This document shows, one piece after another, positions 35,811 to 63,917 of a stretch of 64,000 nucleotides of DNA. Every line of letters begins with the position of its first letter. The first letter of the stretch is position 1. Under the pieces are notes generated by a model. The model was not told the origin of the DNA, made no database searches, and saw only the letters and a list, made by a program, of their open reading frames with translations. The translations under genes and the position numbers were made by a program. The stretch is taken from contig CM054180.1 of assembly GCA_028829895.1 (NCBI GenBank), positions 90,769,135 to 90,833,134 on the forward strand. The letters run 5' to 3'. Origin of the DNA: Sinotaia quadrata. Lineage: Eukaryota > Mollusca > Gastropoda > Architaenioglossa > Viviparidae.

Positions 35811-37547
35811 TTCTAAAATATAATAAAATCAGTAAGGAAATCTAAATTGATTTGAACACTCCTCTAAAATGTGTAACGCCTATGCCAGACTAGTTATTGG
35901 TTATGATTAATATTATTAGTTAATCACCCATAACTAATTACAATTAATAATGTTTTATTAATGCTAGAGAATCGTTCAGTTTATCTTAGCTTAGACATCA
36001 GCAGTTAATTAATTAACATTGTTACGTTTCCAGTATTTATTTAGAGACCCTGTTCAGGAAATTTAGAATTTAATTTAAATAATCCTCCCCGTTATTCTGA
36101 ACACTAGTTGCTCAAGCTTATCTTTCAGTCTTAACAAAACTTGCGTCTAGTAGTTCAAGACAGACAAATTCACAGACTGACAAACTTGCGTACAAAGCAC
36201 GGTTTAGGAACGTTAAAACAGTTATAAATAATTATGCATTCATATTCTCATTCAGCTCATTCGCCCCCACCCAAACCTGACTTTTGGTCTACATGCATAA
36301 AAATTTAACTACAAATAAGTGTTTTAATAAAGATAAAAGAATTTAATAAATTTAAAACAATGACAAAGATTGATCAAAGACAGACAACATTTAATCTCCT
36401 AAGCAATGCTTTGCGTGCGTTAAGGTCAATTGATTCTTCACAGATTCTGATACGATTATTTAGTTCAAGAGCCTTAGCCTTATCACTTAGCTCCATATGT
36501 GTCGTCGTTGTAGAACACGTGGTCCCCACAATTCAATTGGTTCTGGACTCTCAGTCTCTCAACAGATAACGTCTCATCAGTTCACCTTCCTCCAGATTTT
36601 AGATTATGCCAGTTGTCCACTCAACCTTCAGGCAACGACTGGTAGTGAATTTTATGATGATGTATCACGCAAGAATACGAAGGATGGGTAATCAGTACTT
36701 GAAACAAGGAAAAGCCCGCTCTGGAAATGAATAAACCCCCATGAGCGATTGCTTACGGTTTCGCGATCCAACGCACGTGGTTTGACAATTAGCATAGCTT
36801 ATTCCTCGACTTATTGTGTCTTTACAAATATATTTAAATATTTACGAAGAAAGATACAATGTAGTCCGCATGTGCGTTACAATTAACGTTCACATGAACA
36901 TATGAATTCCCCAAAAAACATTTACAGTCCACAATGGAATTCATATAAAAGAAATCTAGTTATAATTCAAAATTACGCATGTGCGCTTTACAAATTACAA
37001 TAAAATTATACGCAAAAATGAATGTTAAATCGCAAACGTGCACAGACGTTCTGCGACACAAAAATCAGTTAGTTGTTTTATAAGTTAAAAGAGTTCCAAA
37101 TTTACAAATCAATATATATACAATGTAACATCTCGACTTAGCCACACTTCTATCAAGCCACGTGTTTGGAGGAATTGCAACAATATATTTTCCTGCACAA
37201 AACACATACATAAATTCCCACAAGAAATCATAAAATAGAAATGCAATTAATATTCTAAGAAATCGATGTGTTACCTTCTTTATGTAGCCAATAGGTCAGA
37301 CAGCGGGCTTACGTACTCGACTTTGTATTCGCCTCACGGAATGCAGATGGCTGAGACGCTTGTGTTCGGTCAGCAGTTCCCTCGTGAATGACTAGAGCGG
37401 TGCGCGATTGACGTATTTAAAGAAGTATGAGAATTTACGGCGCGAACAATCATGTGGTGACGCTTGATATGGCCTACAAATCAGCTATTGTCTGAATGTT
37501 GCATAAAATGGAATGAGTCCTCTCCCTACCTATGAATAGGCGATACA

Positions 37548-37555
37548 CACTAGAG
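37548..37555. repeat. hAT TSD, left
   Basis: CACTAGAG, identical to 40842-40849. Confidence 0.95.
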
Positions 37556-40500
37556 CAGGGGTCGGGAACCTATGGCTCGCGAGCCATATGTGGCTCTATT
37601 GATGGCTGCAACTGGCTCTCAGACAAATGTTCGATTATAAAAAAAAAACAGTGGGTTTTCCCAGTCTTACGCCTCCATAAAGAGACATCCGTTAGTGATT
37701 AGGCTTAGAGACTGATGAAATACCTTGTTTACTCCTTCAGAGAAACAGGCTAAAACCAGAGGTGAAGGTCGCATCAAAAGTTGGATACTAACTATCCATG
37801 TACGGTCACTTGTTTTCAGATAATGTGACGTAGCGCTAAGTTGTGAATTGACCTCTACTTTAATTCATTATAGACCCCTGAATGAACGGGCCACGTTAGA
37901 CGCACACCTGCATTGCACCCGATTTACATGGGTAAAATTAGAGCGTCCATTCATTACTAGGACCGGATCTATCACAACACAACATATAGGTAATATCTTG
38001 ATTTCTCTGTGTTGAGTTGAATTAATTCTATATATTTTGTATTGTGAATGTATGTAGAATTTTCTTGTGCATTTTATTGCTGATTGATAATATATTTTCT
38101 ACAAAGCTAAGTGGCACAGCGATATTACATTTATAGTAGTGGTGAGGACACCATGTGTATGTAATTGAACTACCATTGATTAATTGTTATCACGGGAGAG
38201 TCAAAACCCGCCACGTATTCATTAGTTAAATCGTATTACTAGCAACTTTGGATTAATGGAGAAATATATTGTAAAGATTTAGAATTTTAGATGTTTGGAT
38301 TTTCACATAATGTAAATTGTAAGTTAGTGGAAATTGTAAAGAATGATTAACGCTGCTGTTATAAGGCCCATATAAATCATTATTGTCACACGAGTCTGAA
38401 ACATGATTAACTATGCATTGCAGCCAGTTCCAGAGTTCACCTTATAACTCAGACTTCAACTGCTAGCTGTTCCTTGGTGGAAGTCTAACCTTACTAAAAG
38501 CGTGGATTTCTATGGAAAAATGACAAAAATACATGTCATTGTGTCTATATCTGACATTGTTCAACTGGGGCTGCCATATATAGCTTTCGAAAATAGCGGC
38601 CGATGTGTGCATGTGCAAAAGGGTCCGCACAACAGATTGTCGTCGGATCAGAAAGTTTCGTTTAAATCGCATGGTCAGCTAACTAATTTTAGAAACCCTT
38701 TTGACAAGATGGCTAAAAGAAAGAAAGACGATGAGTATCGTACTTTTCAGCAGGAATGGACAGAGGAATTTGCCTTTGTGGAGAGAACGGGTTCTGCAGT
38801 GTGTCTAATATGCAGTGATAAAATTGCATCTATGACACGGTCAAATGTAAAGTGACACTTCGAGACACGCCATTCTACATTTGCATCGAAGTATCCTGCG
38901 GGAGACAGCAGGAAGAAAGCATATCAAGAACTGTTATCAAGAGTGCAAGCTAGTCAGCATCAAATCCGTGTTTGGACCCAACAAGGTGACTTGAATTCGG
39001 CTAGCTTTGCTGGCGCTTTAGCTATTGTGAGAAACGGAAAGCCATTCACAGATGGGGAGTATGCCAAAGCATTCATGCTTGATGTTGCCAATGAACTTTT
39101 TGATGACTTTTCGGATAAGGACAAAATAATTAAACGGATAAAAGACATGCCTCTGTCGGCAAGAACTGTTCACGATCGTAGCATCATGATGTCAAATCAA
39201 ATTGAGGCAATGCAAGTCAAGGACATAAATGCGGCACCGTTTTTTTCTCTCGCTTTGGATGAGTCAACAGACGTCAGTAATTTATCCCAGTTCAGCGTGG
39301 TTGCAAGGTATGTTGTCGGTGATACACTACATGAGGAAAGTCTTGCTGTGTTGTCTATGAAAGGCACAACAAGAGGGCAGAATTTATTTGAGTCCTTCAC
39401 TGAGTTCGCTAAAGAAAAAATCTACCGATGAATAAACTTGTTTCGGTGTGCACTGGTGGTGCTCCGTGCATGGTTGGGAAAAGCAGAGGATTTGTCGCTC
39501 TTCTTTGTGAGCATGAAAACAGACGCATCATAAGTTTTCATTGCATCCTCCATCAGGAGGCGCTTTGTGCTCAGATGTGTGGCGAGCAGCTTGGTGAGGT
39601 GATGTCACTGGTGGTTCGGGTAGTCAACTTTATTGTTGCCCGAGCATTAAATGATCGCCAGTTTAAAACACTGCTTGATGAGGTTGGGAATAATTATCCT
39701 GGTCTGCTTCTGCACAGCAACGTGCGTTGGTTGTCAAGGGGGAAGGTGCTCAGCCGATTTGCGACTTGTCTGAGCGAAATCCAGACTTTTCTTGAAATGA
39801 AGAATGTCGAGCATCCCGAGTTATCTGACACTGAGTGGCTCCTGAAGTTCTATTATCTCGTAGACATGACTGAACATCTAAATCAGCTCAATGTGAAAAT
39901 GCAAGGCGTTGGAAACACAATCTTATCCCTGCAACAAGCAGTGTTTGCATTTGAAAACAAGCTAGAACTCTTCATTACCGACATTGAAACAGGTCGTTTA
40001 CTACACTTTGAAAAACTGGGAGAGTTCAAAGATACGTGCACATCAAGTGACCCTGCTCAACATCTTAATCTTCAGCAGCTAGCAGGCTTCACGTCTAATC
40101 TCCTGCAGTCATTTAAAGCGCGCTTTGGAGAATTTCGCGAGCACACCCGTCTTTTTAAGTTCATCACCCATCCACACGAGTGTGCAGTGGACAGCACTGA
40201 CCTGAGTTGCATCCCCGGTGTCTCCGTCAGAGATTTTGAGCTCCAAGCTGCTGACCTGAAGGCCTCAGACTTGTGGGTGAATAAGTTCAAGTCACTGAAT
40301 GAAGATTGCACGACAGCAAGCAGAGTTGGCGAGCCAACACAAGTGGGCAGAAATTAAAAAACTTCAACACGCAGACCAGCTGATTGTCAAAACTTGGAAC
40401 GCGCTTCCCATCACATACCACACACTGCAGCGTGTGAGTATTGCTGTACTGACAATGTTTGGCTCTACGTATGCATGCGAGCAGTCTTTCACACATCTAA

Positions 40501-40841
40501 AGAACATTAAGACCAACCTGCGATCACGTTTAACAGATGGAAGTCTCAACGCCTGCATGAAGCTTAACCTCACTACGTATCAACCAGACTACAAAGCCAT
40601 CAGCAAAGCCATGCAGCACCAGAAGTCGCATTAATGGGAAGAAATTCTCATTATTGATTTGCAACAGCATAATAATGTTATTAAAAAGACATAATTATTG
40701 TACTTTTAGTGTTGAAATTACAAAAAATTACACATTTACTTTAATTTTTAGTTTTAAACATAATGTATGGCTCTCACAGAATTACTTTTCAAAATATGTT
40801 GTGTCCATGGCTCTCTCAGACAAAAAGGTTCCCGACCCCTG
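37556..40841 (+). mobile_element. 3.3-kb hAT transposon, GTF2IRD2/ZBED-like
   Basis: Inverted termini CAGGGGTCGGGAACC at 37556 and GGTTCCCGACCCCTG ending 40841. Perfect 8-bp TSD CACTAGAG at 37548-37555 and 40842-40849. A second pair of subterminal motifs, GGCTCTCAGACAAA-like near 37612 and GGCTCTCTCAGACAAA near 40808, also recurs. It carries almost the whole transposase gene (38709-40634). The clear TSD and few disruptions indicate an insertion younger than the LTR and the X copy that it sits in. Confidence 0.95.
38709..40634 (+). pseudogene. hAT transposase, broken by one stop and two frameshifts
   Basis: Starts MAKRKKDDEYRTFQQEW. A BED-type zinc finger follows (CLICSDK ... HFETRH); an in-frame TGA at 38853-38855 sits between its Cys and His pairs. 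The frame continues to about 39425 with LALDESTDVSNLSQ, which holds the first catalytic Asp. A frameshift near 39420 moves to the frame 39428-40357, with VCTGGAPCMVGKSRGF (the usual VCTDGAP Asp is Gly, codon 39455-39457), LHSNVRWLSRGKVL, and HPHEC...; a second shift near 40295-40310 leads to 40299-40634 with YACEQSFTHLKNIKTNLR, holding the catalytic Glu. Family: GTF2IRD2-/ZBED-type hAT. Inactive. Confidence 0.92.
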
Positions 40842-40849
40842 CACTAGAG
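40842..40849. repeat. hAT TSD, right
   Basis: CACTAGAG, identical to 37548-37555. Confidence 0.95.
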
Positions 40850-42108
40850 CATGTTGGGTACTGGCTCTAACAAAGAACTACATTCAAAATAACAGATTTG
40901 AAAAGTGGAAAAATTGGGTTAAGAGTTCAAGGCATGATTTTATCTTGACTCTGTCACAATAATATATATAATCAAGTTCATGGATTATTCATCACAGAAA
41001 TGAGAGTGGAGTTTTAGAGAAATAATTAAAGTCAATGTACATAATCTTTCAATGATGGCCATTGTCACTAACACGTGTTCACAATCATGTAGTTCTATAC
41101 AAGTCACTGTCTTTCGTATTTAGATGGTACGTTACACAACTGTTCCAGAATCTTCGATGCAGTCACAGAGCACAATGTGGAGAATAGTATAGAATTTCAC
41201 ATGCACTATCAAAAGCACATCACGCGGATGTTCTTAAATCTTCATGTGCAATACTGGACACACCACAAGGAATGTTCAAAATAATCTTTGTGAATTCTCG
41301 TGAGAATTTTGTGAGACCAAACTAAAACCTCAATTATCACAGTATTGGTTCTCTAACGGAATTCACAGGAATCAACTTACAGCAACACATTACTGATACG
41401 TTTGATGACAGGCTGGGTTCATGCACCAACATAATCTGGCAAAGTACAGTAGTCACTTTAATCTGAAATGGAAAAGGCATGCCTTCCTCTGCAAAAGTCA
41501 AATTATGGTTAAATTTCAGCATATTTCATCTTTTAACTTCTTTCTCTCTTACAAACATTCTCAACTTACAAATCCTGCAGCAATTTTGTTAGCCCGATAC
41601 ACACACAGCATAAGAAATATAGCAAAGATCAAAATTCACAATGTACAACATAATCAAATTAATGAACATAGAAATAATGGTTTAATTACATAAGCCTTTT
41701 CAATTCAAATCATAGATCAATAGCAACATGTACGAAATATTCTAAGTCCAATCTTCTTTTATCAGTCTGGTAACTTACCATAAGCTAACGATCACCATAA
41801 TGACTGGATTTGAGCTACGTTCAAGTCAACATGATTAGAAAATAAACTTTCTTTCAGTCCATTTGCATTCCATCCCCACTGGATGAATTTGTTATGGACA
41901 AGTATGAGACTATTAGTCAGAAAAACTTATCCAGCTGGAACTGGTTTGGATTGGGTCAGCAATTTCTAGCATATTCTCCACCAAAATTGTTTACTCCAAC
42001 TCAAAAGTATCATCATAAGAAGTGTCACAAGGTCGAGTGACTTTGACATTAACAATTTATATAACAATTAAGTTTAGAAACAGGGAGAGGCAAATTTACT
42101 CCACCACA

Positions 42109-43959
42109 GTCATATTAAACATCACCATTTTCTGCAGGTCATGATTGTGGTTTTTGTAAAACTACTTGATTGCCAGAATGATATAAGAAGCAATATGTGT
42201 AGTCAGCTGTTGTGCTTTCATGAACTGATAATGTGTGAAAATTTGCTGAATGCAATTCTCTAATCATTTATTTTTGAACAATTCTGTTGATACTTTCCCC
42301 AAATTCAACATAATGCTTGGCTACTTTCAGTAATGTTCACATACTTTGTCATATGTTCAGAAATGGTTTGGACTGAAAGCAAAAGTTTTAATGGCTTAAT
42401 AGAATATTATCGATAGACACTTTATTCTCTCTCATCGGGGACTTTCAACATAAGCACTGGAAGTGAAGAACTTTGAAATCTTTGTTTTTTTACAGTCAGC
42501 GTGTGATTTGCTTGTGAGATAACATTTCCAAATATGTTCCTACCTTTCCATTAACAAATTCTCCTAGAACATGCCATTTAAAATAAAATAAACGTGAGTA
42601 TTTCTTGCAGTGGAATATGTATCAAATGGTAAATTTATTTTCTATTCTTTCACCAAACCCCTCCAATTGCAGTTCTTTTGCACTTCAAGCCTTTTTATTT
42701 TACAAATAAAATAAACTTGAAGTCAGTAAAAAAAAATTACATGCCAAATGATTACTTTTATTTTCTATTACTTCGTCAAACCCCTCCACTTGTAAAGGAC
42801 TTGCAGTTCATGCCCTTCACTTTTTTCGGCATTGTGAACTTTTACCTCCTTTATTTGTTTACAAATAAAATAAATTTTGAAGTCAGTTAAAAAAAAAAAA
42901 TGTCATATTGTTCAACGATGCGCAATATGCAAACCAGAAAGGATTGTTATGAAGCATATTCAGGGTTCCTACGGCCATTTAGAAAAAAAATTCAAGGGTT
43001 TTTCAAGGATTTTTAAAAGCCGAGTATTATATTCAAGGGCCACCAGTATGTGCACTAAGTTCGAAAATATAAAATTTGTTACAATAATACCTATGTCATT
43101 ATGTTTAGTTGCAAACAAATTAAGACAGTAGCAAATTTAACATCAATAAAACAATACTGTGATTTAACCTTTAGCTCAATTTTTGTTTTTTAGTGCTGCA
43201 CTATGCAACGCATATCATATACCAAATTTGAAATGAATTAACTTTTTATAAAGTTTATATTAATTCACATAGGTGAGTGGATATAAATATGAATATACAC
43301 ATTTGAAATCTACTTTTAACGGTTTGTCAGTCTAGAGCATAAAACTTTACCTGGCTTCCCATCAATAAATATTAAAAATGATGAATTTTTTGTACACTAG
43401 GAGTATAAGCCTAGTGTAAAGATACATATTTGACGTAATTATTCAAGTCACGTTTAGAGTTGAAGCGGATTTTTGTTGTTGCCAAGTTGTAATACCGGTC
43501 AAGCCAGAAAAATATGTTTTTCACTAATCCAACCTTGATCATAAGTCGCGAGGCTGTGCCTCAATAGAAAAACGGAAGTGTGTGTGGAAATAGTAATGGA
43601 TGAAAGGGGATGATCTGGCAATAGCCTTGACCGAAATACGCATCAATGAGAATGTATGGATGGGGGTAACCCTGACCACAGTGCTCTTCAACGGGAAGTC
43701 CATGGTAACTTATAGCATAGTTATGAATGAGCTCAGCATGGGAAGTTTCCTTGACCCTTAGGTATGGTTGTGACAAAAACACCTCACGTGACTTAGTCTT
43801 CATATAAACGAGGCAATTGGAAAATAATTACTAATGCATCCTCTGTGCAGCGGGGGTGGGGGAATAATAATTACTTCTCACAGCTAATATCGCACCTCGG
43901 TGTGTTAAAGACAATTCGGTCTAAACGTAACTAGTATTGATACACTATAAAATGGTTTA
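42109..43959. other. Intergenic; partial hAT-like terminus at 42961
   Basis: Mostly AT-rich. CAGGGTTCCTACGGCC at about 42961 followed by AAATTCAAGGGTTTTTCAAG is like the terminus of another hAT subfamily, but the opposite end is missing. A tandem-like pair ACAAATAAAATAAA(C/T)TTGAAGTCAGT occurs near 42700 and 42862. No exon supported. Confidence 0.45.
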
Positions 43960-45085
43960 TTAATGAGCCATGTAATAGGTTCAGGAGACCTAGGATCCTG
44001 CAAGAACTGGCGCGACATCATGCTACTGTCAGTCCCTAGCAAAGTACTGACCCGCATTATCCTCGACCGGCTGAAAGACACAGTAGAAGAAAAACTTAGA
44101 CCAGAACAAACCGGCTTCAGGAAAGACAAGTCTTGTACAGATCAGATAGCAACACTCCAAATCATAATCGAACAATCCTTGGAGTGGCAGTCAACGCTGT
44201 ACCTCAACTTCATTGACTTTCGTCAAGCATTCGATAGTGTGGACAGAGAAACCATCTGGCAGCTCCTCCATCACTATGGAATCCCTAAAAGTTTCATCAC
44301 CCTGATCCAGCAACTTTATGAAGGTGCCACATGCCAAATTATCCACAAGGGCAAATTGATAGAGGACTTTGAGTCAGACAAGGATGCATGCTCTCCCCAA
44401 TGATCGTCCTGTTAGTGGTCGACTGGGTGGTGCATCAGACAACTAAAACAGGAAAAACCAGAATCCAGTGGTCCCTGACTCAGTTCCTTGAAGACTTTGA
44501 CTTTGCGGACGACTTGTGCCTAATGTTCCAGAAATGCCAACATATGCAACAGAAAACCGATAACCTGGCCCAGGAAGCATCCAAGACTGGATGCAGATCA
44601 ACCTAGAGAAGATTGAAATCATGACCCTATTAAAATGCAGCAGAAGCCAATCACTCTTGGAGACGGCAAGCTGAGAGAAGTCACCTCTTTCACCTACCTG
44701 GGCAGCAGTGTATCAGCAACGGGGGTTTCTGACGAGGACATCAAAGCCAGAATCGGGACAGCTAGATACGCCTTTATTACCCTGAGACCAGTCTGGAGGT
44801 CAACATCCCTATATGTCCACTACAAACATTAAGTCTGTCCTCCTCTATGGATCAGAGTCCTGGAGAGTCACCAACATCCTAACCAACAAACTCCAAGTAT
44901 TCGTCAACGGCTGTCTTCGCAACATACTGGAGACGATCCTGCGAAGAGGAAATAAAAACTGAAACCTGTCGTGGGGTGAACTGAAAAAGGCTGCCCAGAA
45001 TCGAGTGCGGTGGAAAGCTGTTGTTGAGGCCCTTTGTTCCACGGGGGAATCCAAGGTGATAAGTCAAAGTAAGTCAATGTAATAG
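43960..45085 (+). mobile_element. LINE reverse transcriptase relic, internally deleted
   Basis: The + strand encodes CKNWRDIMLLSVPSKVL, then RPEQTGFRKDKSCTDQIATL, FIDFRQAFDSVDRE with the first catalytic Asp (about 44214-44250), MLSPMIVLLVVDWV, and FADDLCLM with the catalytic FADD at 44502-44513. Then EVTSFTYLGSSVSATG and SVLLYGSESWRVTNIL. The end, KAAQNRVRWKAVVEALCSTG (44989-45050), is the usual C-terminus of this LINE group, but it joins to NILETILRRGN at about 44935: the block between is deleted. At least three frameshifts. The endonuclease is missing. Confidence 0.9.
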
Positions 45086-45660
45086 GTTCAGGTACTCATC
45101 ATGTTCCATGAACATATAATGTTTATGACATTTAAATTAGTATACCATAGAAGCTCTTTCTAAATGTTTTTTAGAATTCAAGGATATTATTTCTTAAAAA
45201 CATCAACAAGAAAAGAGGATAACAGCATTATCAATTATAAGCGTGTTGTTTAAAAATAATCTATTCAAAGGTGATTCAAATAATGATAAAAATTTATTTA
45301 GTTATTTTAACGACATTTAGTAAATTCAAGATGAAACAGTTTGGTTCTACAATGAAGAAACTGACTTAATTTACATATATTCGCATATGTTCAGAAGCGT
45401 TATTTTAAAAGAAATCAAATTTAGAAAAAAAAGAAGGGGGGGGGGGAATAACCATAATATTTTCTTAAGAATAAACAAAACTTAAGTTATACAGCTAAAA
45501 TCTGAAATCAGTGAAGAAGGCAAATAAAAACGATTTTGTTGCACCATATATTTGGAAGGGTTGCAACTGTCTTAAGTATTTTTATTTATTGTATTTCAAA
45601 TAATAGCAGACTGTAAACACCACAATTAGGTCTTCTTCGATTCTGGACCGTTCCTAGGGG
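45086..45660. other. Intergenic, upstream of the kinase gene
   Basis: AT-rich; a short G run at about 45437-45446. Nothing coding. Confidence 0.4.
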
Positions 45661-45711
45661 TGACGTACTATTTGTTAGCTAAACCTACATGACGTTTTCA
45701 AACTGACGTCA
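45661..45711 (+). promoter_or_regulatory. Cluster of three CRE-type sites
   Basis: TGACGT at 45661-45666 and at 45690-45695, and the full palindrome TGACGTCA at 45704-45711, all within 51 bp and about 190-240 bp upstream of the kinase ATG. CREB/CREM/ATF proteins bind this motif. In mammals CREM drives many post-meiotic testis genes. In this AT-rich DNA three CG-containing matches so close together are not expected by chance. Confidence 0.55.
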
Positions 45712-45900
45712 GTAAATTATTGTGCACACCAAGTATACTCAGGCCAGAAGGCTGGTTTTTATTCTTATTTCACCCAGTAAAATAAAAAAATCTCTGATGA
45801 CTTGGACGCACAGGTAGATGATGACCTTTTTGTACTGAGTTAATATCTCTTTGTATCCCCCCAGAAAAAAGATATACAAACTAACTCAATAAAAGGCAAC

Positions 45901-61703
<15,803 letters not shown>

Positions 61704-61966
61704 GTATGTCTTATAGAGCATGTGTATTATGCAGTAGCATTCTAAAAGTCATTTTCCAGGCATATCTGCATAAATATATTCAATTTATATTTCAAGTGAA
61801 CAATTTTATCAGCCATATTAATAAATTAAGTTGATATGGAATGAAGACTGCTTTATGATTTTGCATGTAAACTAATACTATTTGCAGTTGAGTCTAAACT
61901 GTCATTACCAAGAACCAATTATGAAAATACCTACTTATGTACAATACTCCGTTTTCATGTATCTGA

Positions 61967-62227
61967 ACAAATGACATAATGCCACAGTCCTGTCTTGAGT
62001 CTCATGATTCCATTTTTTGCCATTCATATATTATAAATGGTGTCAATGGGGAAGAGCAGGTTTTAGGTTTAATTCTGACTGAGAAAGGTTTGGCCTTATT
62101 TATTGAACCAGCTGCTGGCAATGGTATTTATAGTTCAACACAACACTCACTTGGCACCGAGCCTAAGTCAGTAATTGTGATGCATCAGGAGGAACAAAGA
62201 CAAACATCTGCAAATAATGGTACATAA
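61967..62227 (+). CDS. Possible exon, unrecognised
   Basis: Open frame with a coding-like peptide: CHSYIINGVNGEEQVLGLIL, TEKGLALFIEPAAGNG, PKSVIVMHQEEQRQTSANNG, stop TAA at 62225. A GTACAT donor is possible at 62220, and AG acceptors exist near 61987, but with a poor pyrimidine tract. It does not resemble the remaining kinase C-lobe. It may be the last exon of another transcript or a chance frame. Confidence 0.3.
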   Translation, partial: TNDIMPQSCLESHDSIFCHSYIINGVNGEEQVLGLILTEKGLALFIEPAAGNGIYSSTQHSLGTEPKSVIVMHQEEQRQTSANNGT

Positions 62228-63914
62228 GGTTTGATTGTTTTAATATAATTTATGGAGATACAAGCTTTAAACACACTAACACTATCTTAAAAACTGTCCA
62301 CAATGTAATTAACACATTTCAAAACTTATTACTAAATCAATTAGCCATGTCAAAAAAAAAAAATGCTTCCTGGTACTTCTTCCCAATACCCCCCCCACAC
62401 ACACACACACACACCAGTGCAGTGCTCATTCTACTAAGTTTCTTCTAAATTTAACTTGTTCACTGCAGTGAACTTAATTATAACTCTTGAGTCTTTGTGT
62501 TGCATTGATGTTAACAGACTAGTAAATTAAATTTATAATTTAGGATAGATTAGTAAATTTGTTTGTGGAACTTATATCCATATTATTCCATGATAGAGCC
62601 TATTACATTTATGAGAGATAGTGTACTATTTGATGCTGACTGATTAATTATGAAGTGTATCTTTGTAAATGATTTGAAAGCAGTTATAGTATGATGCTTC
62701 CATTTAGACTAAATTACACTATTTAATTTTAGACATTTATGAGAGAGGATACATTTGGTGAACTTGAATTAATTTTAGAGTGCCTGAAACAAAGCTTAAT
62801 GTATAGTATTTACAATAAGGTGATACATTCCAGGGTCTTAGGTCAAGTTTTGATGTAACAGACTGAGAGAGGAGATGGAGATGAATTGAAGAGAAGAGAT
62901 AGTTAAAGTACTTAGAGAATGAATCCTGGGTAATGCATCTAATGGATCCACCCATAGTGGTGAGACTCATCTGTTTGCAAGAGTGGTCAACTACTTTTAT
63001 AGTCACTGCATCAGGTCAGTTAAAAGGCAGGTCATCAGTGACACTTTTACAGCTTTCTGTGATCATCATGGAAACTGGAGCTGCACTTATCTGATTGCAC
63101 CATATTATCACAGAAGAGAAGCAGGAAAAAACTGTTTTATTACCCATGACCTTGCTTATTAATATTATGGGATCTGTGATGATAATTCATTTTCTCATGA
63201 TTGTGCTCTCTCTGTAACATTTTTGTTTTGCTGTTATTTTAAGTGAGTGATTAATATTGTTATAATTGTTTTGTTCCTGAGCTCTCTTCATTTTTGTAAC
63301 TAGGATAAATGTGGAAGCACAGATTGCATGTCTACTCATATAATTTAATCATTTGCCAGACTATAATAGCTTCAACAATATAACTATTTTGCAGATAACA
63401 TTCTTTTGTTTACCTTTTATGCACAATCAATTTCTTTATTTTAGGTGAAAACTTGTCATGCCCTAATGCCCGTTGCTTTCTGTCCTAGTTTAAGAAAGCT
63501 CCCAATGATGCAATTGATTGGGTGATGGATGCACGGACAGACAGACATGGTTTGCTATGGCCCCCAAGTATTGTCACCACAATTAACATAAAAACAAGGA
63601 CAATACAAACATTACAATGGAATTAAACGCATTATGGATGAACTGCATAGCATGATGGCACTATACGGTGTTGATGCACTATTCATGATATAACGTCAGT
63701 TGCGATATTATCGGTCAATGTGTATTATTGTGCAAACAAATAAAAATTAGTAAAACTATTTAACGCAAAGCACTAACCTATAAATATATTATCTGTCCAT
63801 TATTTTCAATATATCTTAATAATGTATTCCATTTAATATTCGTACGATACCGATAATCTAATTTTTTACATTAGAATTCAAACAAGTATGTTCTACTTCT
63901 AGGTAAAAAGTAAG
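62228..63914. other. No supported gene
   Basis: AT-rich with a C/CA run at about 62390-62415. A frame at about 63488-63630 (KAPNDAIDWVMDARTDRHG) follows a CTAG acceptor-like site but I cannot connect it to anything. Confidence 0.3.
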
Positions 63915-63917
63915 ATA

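Larger units (their letters stand above)
36020..40958 (-). mobile_element. LTR copy B, interrupted by a hAT
   Basis: Left end TGTTACGTTTCC and right end ACTCTGTCACA match the solo LTR at 29345-31053. Without the hAT (37556-40841 plus one 8-bp TSD) the LTR is about 1.65 kb, against 1.71 kb for copy A. Flanks are AACAT on the left and ATAAT on the right, which may be a decayed duplication. The shared interior includes AGCTCATTCGCCCCCACCCA and the less AT-rich end. Confidence 0.8.
35885..42108. repeat. Repeat family X, copy X3, split by insertion
   Basis: The left piece is 35885-36019, with TTAGTTAATCACCCATAACT; the right piece is 40959-42108, ending CAAATTTACTCCACCACA. The copy at 46500-47994 carries the same two pieces adjacent, without the insertion, with the junction at about 46970. 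The inserted 36020-40958 is the LTR copy B with its own hAT passenger. Confidence 0.75.

Noticed and set aside
36360..36691. Two overlapping plus-strand ORFs
   Set aside because: They lie inside LTR copy B, are not conserved in copy A, and have no domain.
38502..38708. N-terminal extension of the hAT transposase
   Set aside because: The frame is open, but conserved transposase sequence begins at MAKRKK (38709); the upstream part looks like leader.
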